A DNA stretch of 64,000 bases from Eutreptiella sp. 'Long Island Sound 2002'. Taxonomy: Eukaryota > Euglenozoa > Euglenophyceae > Eutreptiales > Eutreptiaceae. The notes under the pieces were generated by a model. That model was not told the DNA's origin, ran no database searches, and saw nothing but the letters and a program-made list of their open reading frames with translations. The stretch is from positions 173,724,273 through 173,788,272 of the forward strand of contig OZ038380.1 of the NCBI GenBank assembly GCA_964036045.1. Direction: 5' to 3'. The position numbers and the translations under genes are program-made. Of this stretch, positions 59,601 through 64,000 are shown piece after piece. Position 1 is the stretch's first letter. Each line of letters starts with the position of its first letter.

Positions 59601-62004
59601 ACGCGGCGGCCCATGCAGCCGCCCACGCCGCGGGCCCCGGTGGACACCCCCGCGGGGGACGACGACGTGTCCAGCCACGGCAACGACACCGAAGCGCAGG
59701 GGGAGGTGTGTTGCCGGGCCCCGGCCGAGGCCCTGGGGCCCGGCAAGGGCCCTCGGGGGAGCGCGCGCGCGGGCGTCGGAAGAGGGACGGCCACGGGCCG
59801 TGGGGGAGCGGCAGCGGGTGCGCACTCCGAAGGATGTCCACAGTTTTGGTTGAGGACTGCCCCCCGGGGGCTGCTCTGTTCACCGTGAAACTGCCGCCGG
59901 GTCCCCGACAACCGCTGTCAGTTACCCTCCAACCGCCGTTGGTTACCCTCCAACTGCGCACAGACTCCGGTCGATCGAGAGGTCAGACACGTAACATCTG
60001 CACGGAGGGCCCCGGGTCCGGATCAGAAGACTGCTGAGTGGCCGGTCGCCTCTATCCCGGGGTTTGGGTGGGGGGGGTCTGAGGCCACACAACACTTTTG
60101 TGTACCTGAAATCGCCCTCCATTCTCTCGCCCCTTTAATGAGTTTCATTTTCCCCCGAGGCAAAACTTTCTGATCTGGTGGGGGGAGGGGCAGAGTTTTG
60201 CTCAACAACTCAGCATCTCCTTTGGGGGGGGGGGGGCTCGTCCCCAGTTTTGGAGTTCCAAAACTGGATAGCCCCCGGAAGCGCCATGTCTGCCACGCGG
60301 ATAGTCGCCACCTCCCCGACTCGCAGGAAGCAAACCCAGGCAAGGGTTGCAAGAGCCCCGAGGAGGGGCCCACATGAGGATGACCAGCCCGGCCGGGGGA
60401 AGGTACGGCTGGGGCCCCCCTCTTTAAGTGATTGGGCAAAATTTTCTCTGTGCCTTCGGCCAATCAAAATTTTTTCTGGCGCTTTTGGCGCAAGTCAGTT
60501 TACGCCAAACCATTTGTTCGGCGCCTTTGGCGCCTCTAGCAACTCAGGGTCTCCCGAGGGGGGGGCTTCCCCACCACAGCCCCCCCCCCCCCTTTAAGAA
60601 AAACACTGCGGGGGGGGGGGGGGGCAAATCCCAGGAAGGCCAGAATACCCCCCGCCCCCTCCGTATCACTGAGCAATCCCCCGGTCCGGATCCCATGATT
60701 TGAAGGCGCCTCGATTGGGCGCACGGCAGCAAAGCCACGGCCTCCGACCGCTCTGAAAGACCCCCACGGACGAGAGCACGCCACTTGGCGTTGCACACCG
60801 ACGGTCAAGGGCACGCCGTGTCAGGTGCTCGCGTGCCGGCGCGGGGCCCTCAGGACCAGGACTCCTGCCTCACCCCCCGTCCGTTGCTGTCCAACCGCCT
60901 TCGGGCCACCCTCCGCCCGCCGTCTGCCACCGCCGAACCGCCGCCGGTGACCGCCCGAATGGAAGTGAGCGTATGGCCACCCCCCCTCCGGGTCGTCCCG
61001 GTCTCCGTTTGGGCCACATCATTCTGATCGGCGGGCGCGGGGGGGGAGTGGCCGTGGAGATCCGCGGAGGTGTTGGTCGGGGGTGTGTATCTGTAGTACG
61101 GGCCTGTGGTGCGGGTCTGAAGTGTGTCCAAAATGACAGCCGCCCGCTCCCTCACGGCGTGACCAGACGTGGGGGCGGGAGGTCCTGCGCCCCGCCCACC
61201 AGGTTTGCAGGGGGTCTCGCTGCAGGCAACCCGGAAGTATGACATTTTGTTGGGCAATGGTGTTGTCCCCCCCCCCCCCCGGCACGGGCAACAGCCCCGT
61301 CTCCGGGACGGTCGACCCCCGGAGTAGTCAAACAGGACACGTCGTCCAGGGGCTCCGTTGACACAACCAAAACACGTTCGGGCCCACAGAGGGTCAGGAT
61401 GAGCAGTGGCGAGAGGCCGATAGGCACTGCTAAAGGCAAACAATCAGATGCCGAGGCCTTGTGCCAACCCCCCCCCCCCCTGCAGACCAAATTGGCCATC
61501 GTGGGAAGAAACGAAATTTACCATCGGGAAAATCTTGTCGGGCCATTTTTGGTACACAAAAAATTTTGGGTCGCAGACGCCCCCCCCCCCCCCTTCTAAT
61601 TCAGGCCCGGCTGCAGGTTCCTCCGTGCTAACCGGCACCTCGCCCGGGCGGTTTTGCCTCCGGGAGCGCCCTGCCCCAGCCCCCCATCCTCCGCCCGTCA
61701 GGACGCGTGCGTGCTGTGCTGCACCCGGGCGATCAACGCGGCCTTCATCCCGTGCGGCCACGTGGCGACCTGCACCAAGTGCGCCAAGAAGCTGCTGGCC
61801 GACTCCAGCCCCTGCCCCTTCTGCCGCGGGGCCATCCGCAGCGTCATCCACCTCTACTTCGCGGGCAACTCCCGCAGCACCAACGACCTGAGCGTGCTGT
61901 GCACGCCCCGGTGCCGCGGCACGCAGGCCGAGGCCACGAGCATGCACCCGATGAGCGCGCGCTCGGCGGTCAGCCGGGTGGACGTCTACCGCGCCGACCC
62001 CGCG
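47452..62004 (+). CDS. Multi-pass membrane protein with C-terminal RING-HC finger (7+ exons)
   Basis: Probable membrane-anchored E3 ubiquitin ligase. Exons: 47452-47699, 49349-49478, 54971-55216, 56175-56290, 58975-59183, 59542-59705, 61702-62004. All junctions are GT-AG with matching phases (2,0,0,2,1,0), giving 472 aa before the last donor at 62004. The ATG sits in ACCATGG. About eight hydrophobic segments in exons 1-5 are followed by a Pro-rich linker (exon 6) and a C3HC4 RING: C374-x2-C377-x11-C389-x-H391-x3-C395-x2-C398-x10-C409-x2-C412. The layout recalls plant 'transmembrane Fragile-X-F-associated' RING proteins (Tmemb_185A plus RING), but that match is loose. Codon use is much more GC-rich than in the kinesin. 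The C-terminal exon(s) lie at 62448 or beyond. Confidence 0.8.
47906..49348. other. Membrane RING gene intron 1
   Basis: CCCCA-rich stretch at 47900-48020 (repeated CATCCTGCACCCC), otherwise unique sequence without a supported gene. Confidence 0.4.
49349..49478 (+). CDS. Membrane RING gene exon 2
   Basis: Acceptor GCTGTGCAG. A lumenal-type N-rich start (NCNTT), then TM3 CVIILILMWIVFGV. Ends CCGCAG|GTCGTG, phase 0. Confidence 0.7.
49641..50075 (+). mobile_element. Family A TIR element, 435-bp copy
   Basis: Starts AGGGATGTATTAGAACGGCC (49641) and ends CTAGTACATCCCT (about 50063-50075), the imperfect inverted terminus. Contains the common core GGAAGCTGACAGCCAACATT, GGCGCCTTCGGC and AAGAGGATTTAAG plus several G/C tracts. 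Confidence 0.65.
50265..50540. repeat. Poly(G)/poly(C) repeat block
   Basis: A 17-nt G tract at about 50271, then GGTGCCAAAGGCGCCGGAAAATT, split here as a G/C-palindromic core like other poly(G) repeats, and a 15-nt C tract near 50521. Confidence 0.5.
51404..51490 (-). repeat. Family C repeat, copy 2
   Basis: Identical over most of its length to 9168-9252 (TTGGCACAAGGCCTTGGTGG ... CGCCTTTGAACCTTCTGCTA). Truncated at a poly(G) after CTATGA. Confidence 0.85.
51748..52550. mobile_element. ~800-bp element with inverted ends and hairpin
   Basis: TGTGACAGCTTAGAGGGAAACGAACGC (in two parts, 51755-51780) faces its imperfect reverse complement at about 52520-52546 (GCGTTTGTTTCCCTCTTACA). Both ends run inward into GCGCGCGGTGC repeats. 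An exact 11-bp stem with 9-nt loop lies at 51889-51919. Two diverged copies of AACGAATGCTYC...GGGCACC lie at 52148 and 52234. Confidence 0.6.
51889..51919. other. Perfect stem-loop, 11-bp stem
   Basis: CTCCCACAAGC (51889-51899), 9-nt loop, GCTTGTGGGAG (51909-51919). Inside the inverted-end element. Confidence 0.9.
53584..53982 (+). other. Unrecognised 132-codon ORF in intron 2 of the RING gene
   Basis: Open from ATG to stop with ordinary amino-acid composition (TYQMYEKAPQGLCLKKNEPF, YAPVDNRNMVFAIREAAVNA). No domain recognised and no repeat copy in the window. Could be a relic of a mobile element protein. Confidence 0.25.
54430..54482. repeat. GGCGGTTGACCGTCAACTGCC minisatellite (family M)
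   Basis: Three units of 22-23 bp, each an imperfect palindrome around GGTTGACCGTCAACT. Similar short clusters lie at 50585-50655, 58715-58790, 59905-59955 and 60885-60960. Confidence 0.8.
54971..55216 (+). CDS. Membrane RING gene exon 3
   Basis: Acceptor CTGCCCAG. SGRYWISAVTIIILLLLLVR and LGNLALCCIALGLAVHFFLL are two TM segments split by ARERRYQSW. The donor is less sure: CTCATG|GTCTGT (55216) or CTCAGCCTC|GTCTTC (55240) both keep phase 0. Confidence 0.65.
55415..55510 (+). repeat. Second copy of the AATAAA-bearing repeat
   Basis: GGCATAGAGAATAAAGATG and GGAGTGCATTACCTCTGG match the reverse complement of 1540-1625; both copies end at a G/C homopolymer. Confidence 0.6.
55640..55930. repeat. 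Degenerate ~55-65 bp tandem repeat
   Basis: About five units share GGGGTCCC, then GGGNAGGA and GTGGYTACRTA. Examples start at 55645, 55715, 55760 and 55850. Confidence 0.55.
56175..56290 (+). CDS. Membrane RING gene exon 4
   Basis: Acceptor GTGTACAG. LITPLVVVTVIYSVLALAVA is a long TM segment, then basic CPRGRFRSPKM. Ends GATGAG|GTACAG, phase 2. Confidence 0.7.
57600..58045 (+). repeat. Family N repeat, copy 2
   Basis: Same block as 46200-46620 but interrupted in its last third by about 110 bp rich in G/C tracts (57840-57965). Resumes at ATGCGGAGGGAAGAACGGG and ends GACGGAATGTCACAC. Confidence 0.8.
58715..58790. repeat. Family M minisatellite, AACCGCCGTTGGTNAC units
   Basis: Four units (CTCAACCGCCGTCGGTTACA, CTCCAACCGCTGTCAGCCAC, CGCCCAACCGCCGTTGGTCA ...) of about 20 bp. 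Confidence 0.8.
58975..59183 (+). CDS. Membrane RING gene exon 5
   Basis: Acceptor CACTTGCTCAG, one-base lead completing Arg. GLRICNALVHAITYICGGGF and VGLLIPFTCFSAGSTLL are hydrophobic. Ends AACACAG|GTGCAC, phase 1. Confidence 0.75.
59375..59420. repeat. Family N tail next to poly(G)
   Basis: GCGGAATGTCACACGGGGGG repeats the exact 3' end of family N (GGAATGTCACAC plus poly(G)) without the rest of the block. Confidence 0.5.
59542..59705 (+). CDS. Membrane RING gene exon 6 (Pro-rich linker)
   Basis: Acceptor GTCTCTTGCAG. VVERIPEQWPTPPPAASQPP, then more Pro-rich and acidic residues. Ends GGGGAG|GTGTGT, phase 0. Confidence 0.7.
60237..60386 (-). pseudogene. Tyrosine recombinase fragment
   Basis: About 50 codons: LGALATLAWVCFLRVGEVAT then IRVADM and IQFWNSKTGDE. 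ATLAW.CFLRVGE..-IR is the box I region of tyrosine recombinases (phage integrase fold), whose Arg in LRVGE is the first catalytic arginine; SKTG corresponds to the conserved Lys strand. The fragment ends at a poly(C) tract, and box II (HxxR) and the Tyr are absent. Elements with such recombinases in eukaryotes are Cryptons and DIRS types. Confidence 0.65.
60420..60625. repeat. Poly(G)/poly(C) repeat with GGCGC palindromes
   Basis: GGGCAAAATTTTCTCTGTGC, CAAAATTTTTTCTGGCGCTT, TTCGGCGCCTTTGGCGCC, then C13 and G14 tracts flanking TTTAAGAAAAACACTGC, a junction also seen at about 5985-6020. Confidence 0.6.
61445..61605. repeat. Poly(C) repeat, family C end plus GGTACACAAA unit
   Basis: GATGCCGAGGCCTTGTGCCA before poly(C), then a 115-bp unit ending TTTTGGTACACAAAAAATTT and another poly(C), as at 9880-9945. 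Lies directly upstream of RING exon 7. Confidence 0.6.
61702..62004 (+). CDS. Membrane RING gene exon 7 (RING-HC)
   Basis: Acceptor GCCCGTCAG. DACVLCCTRAINAAFIPCGH and CAKKLLADSSPCPFCRG form the complete RING; VIHLYFAG and a Ser/Arg-rich tail follow. Ends CCCGCG|GTATGC. A family A repeat starts 46 bp downstream. Confidence 0.85.
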
Positions 62005-62050
62005 GTATGCGGATTGGCAGGAGCGCCGGGTCGGGGCTTGGGGTTCGTGC

Positions 62051-62385
62051 AGGGATGTATTAGAACGGCCGTACACCGAAGGAGGAGGGGGGGGTACCCC
62101 CCCCTCCCCCCTGGACCCACCCTAGAACCCCCCCCCCCCCTTCGGTGCCAAGAGGATTAAGGCTGAAAAAATTTCGGCCTGCCGTTGGCGGGCACCAGAG
62201 GGGGACCCAAGGAGGAGGGGTGTCCCAGCCAAACCCCCTTCCCCCCTTCAGAACCCCCCCTTCCCCCCCCTCCCCCCTTCAGAACCCCCCCTTCCCCCCC
62301 CCTCCCCCCTTCAGAACCCCCCCTCCCCCCCCCCCCTTCAGAACCCCCCCTTCCCCCCCTCCCCCCCCCCTTCTAATACATCCCT
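62051..62385 (+). mobile_element. Family A TIR element, 335-bp copy
   Basis: AGGGATGTATTAGAA at 62051-62065 and its exact reverse complement at 62371-62385. Contains the family A core (TTCGGTGCCAAGAGGATTAA) and, on the right, five CCCCCCTTCAGAACCCCCC units of about 30-35 bp (62245-62370). No target duplication is evident. Confidence 0.85.
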
Positions 62386-62447
62386 GGGTCCGCGGGGCTG
62401 GAGGCCGTTGCTATCTGGGACATGCCTCCTCTCGTGCCTCTGCGGAG

Positions 62448-62513
62448 GGCATAGTGGCCCCCTCGCTCTGGCGGAACGCCGCCCACGACGGCCTCCGGGC
62501 GCACTTCACGGAG
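62448..62513 (+). other. Candidate exon 8 of the membrane RING gene
   Basis: GCCTCTGCGGAG|GGCATA and ACGGAG|GTTGTG bound 22 codons (GIVAPSLWRNAAHDGLRAHF...) in the phase needed after exon 7. Short, so chance cannot be ruled out. A final exon would lie further right. Confidence 0.35.
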
Positions 62514-62834
62514 GTTGTGGTGCGGAGCGGGTTGCGGCAGTGGACGGCAGAGGCGGCCGCATGCCCTCCGTATGTGGGTACATGGTGCACACTCGCACAC
62601 CCCCGTGTGTGTGGAGATGCATGGCACGCACCCACGCACCGAGAGGAGAGCCTCCGCCGTGATGCTGTGCCGGGCAGGCCCGAGGGGCGTCACCCTGCCG
62701 ACGACGCGCAGACGTCGGTGAGGGGCCGGCAGGCACCATGGGGCTGGCGAGCGGGTGCGCCCTACAGGGGGACCGCATCTCCTCCTCTCCCCCTACCCTG
62801 TGTGCGTAGAGGCATGGTACACACCCACGTACCG

Positions 62835-63185
62835 GGGGGCCTCACGCACACAGAAACACAGCGAGGCAGGCTATGGACGGCCTGTGGACAGAGGCGCGTG
62901 TGGACAGCAAAAACAGTCAAACGACCCCGGCAACAACCAGCACATCCTCAATACGCCAACTATTGGGCGCTGCTGACGCGCAAACGGCACACTCGCCACA
63001 TTCAGCACAGCCCCAGCACACCAACTACTGGGCTCCGCGAACGCGGAAACGACACCAGCAAGAGCACTGGCTGCAGCTGCTGACAGAACACAGCGACCCG
63101 ACGCAGCATGCGACATGCGAAGGGAAGAACGGGTGACTGTCCAGGGCCCCGTAAAGGAACAACAACCCGACGGAATGTCACAAAG
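62835..63185 (+). repeat. Family N repeat, copy 3
   Basis: Closest to copy 1: CTCACGCACACAGAAACACA to GACGGAATGTCACA, including both NYWAP-type internal units. Confidence 0.85.
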
Positions 63186-63654
63186 GGGGATTATGCAAAC
63201 TGGAATTTCTACCATTCAAATTCTGTACGAAATTTTTGTACGCAATTTCTTCGGTGTTTTTGAAGGATTTGTGTAGGTATACGTTGGGCATTGCAATTGC
63301 TGACTGTTTCTCATGAGCAATTGTTGGGACCCAAACATAATTTGTTCGCTCAATTTTAAGAAGTGGCGCAGATTTTGTCGCACCAGAATTTGTAGATTCA
63401 TATTTTCCCCCGCACGGAATTCCCCCCCCCCCCCCTGTACTCTGTGTGTGTAGATCTGCATTGCTTTCCAGTGGTGTCCACCCACTTACCCTGTGTACGT
63501 GGGTGCAGGGTGCACACACACGGAGGATCCAGCTTCATCAATATCGAAGACAGGAATCGATCCGCCATGAGGACAAACACCGGGCCAACTACGCCCCCCC
63601 CCCCCCCCGCCATGGGCAGAAGGTGCATTCTGGATTCCCACCCAGGGGCAGGGG
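63186..63654. other. Unassigned sequence near right edge
   Basis: AT-richer 240 bp (63186-63420), poly(C) tracts at about 63422 and 63594, no supported gene. Confidence 0.4.
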
Positions 63655-63792
63655 GATGCCCGTAGCAGTGCGGATGCCCGCAGTAGTACGGAGGCCGGCT
63701 TGTCATAGCAGAAGGTTCAAGGGCGACAGGCCAATAGGCGCCGCCACAGGCTAACAGAGCCAACCACCAAAGGCCTTGTGCCAACCCCCCCC
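63655..63792 (+). repeat. Family C repeat, copy 3
   Basis: Plus-strand counterpart of 9165-9300: CGTAGCAGTGCGGATGCCCG, AGCAGAAGGTTCAAGGGCGA, ACAGAGCCAACCACCAAAGG, then CCTTGTGCCAACC and poly(C). Confidence 0.85.
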
Positions 63793-64000
63793 CACCCCCC
63801 GAGTCGGTCAGGGGCCCAACGAGTCGACAAAATTCGGCGAAGTTGCCAAAAACCAAAATTTTGGGTGCAGCACTGATGTGAGGAGTGCCATGCAAACTGG
63901 AATGATACCTGCACAGCCAACGCCGCATCATAGGCCTTATGTTGTGCCAGCCTCCAAAGTTTTGCTCCCGCCCTCCAAGTCGGGTAAAACGCGCCGCCGA

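Noticed and set aside
58819-59853. 344-codon Arg/Gly-rich plus-strand ORF
   Set aside because: Overlaps exons 5 and 6 of the membrane RING gene in another frame; composition is that of GC-rich shadow sequence.

Overview
The window is nuclear DNA of a unicellular eukaryote, most likely an alga or other protist. Its genes are split by GT-AG introns, it carries a fragment of the spliceosomal U2 snRNA, and it is packed with retroelements and short repeats. It has no operons, Shine-Dalgarno sites or tRNA clusters. I cannot name the species. A distinctive trait is dozens of poly(G)/poly(C) tracts of about 8-17 nt, most of them inside recurring short repeats. There is one assembly gap of 200 N at 11301-11500.

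Layout from left to right. 1-1334 (-) is a LINE-like reverse transcriptase ORF cut by the window edge. 1742-5850 (-) is a frameshifted Penelope-like retroelement. 6814-30398 (-) is one kinesin gene: ten exons join in a consistent reading frame to about 602 aa with a kinesin-3-type neck. Its introns reach 8.6 kb and hold (CA)n, a nested array of ~195-bp repeats bounded by CACCTCGCAGAG inverted ends, and a 62-bp palindrome. 30399-41302 is mostly repeats, with an orphan exon of carbamoyl-phosphate synthase large chain (33035-33197, +) and a truncated U2 snRNA sequence caught between copies of a repeat (35765-35822). 41303-42625 (+) is an intact intronless ARP6. 42626-47451 is repeat-rich and holds a 326-bp MITE-like element. 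47452-62004 (+), probably continuing to 62513 or beyond, is a spliced gene for a multi-pass membrane protein with a C-terminal RING-HC finger. Its introns carry a tyrosine recombinase fragment and several repeat families.

The genes are housekeeping genes of different pathways: microtubule transport, SWR1-type chromatin remodelling, membrane-anchored ubiquitin ligation and pyrimidine/arginine precursor synthesis. Nothing shows that they act together. The main biological interest is the repeat landscape: TIR elements rich in G/C homopolymers, large repeat-filled introns that still splice in frame, and gene fragments (U2, CPSase, recombinase) embedded in repeats. Exon boundaries were read by eye from splice signals and phase. 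Family assignments come from motif recognition, not from searches.
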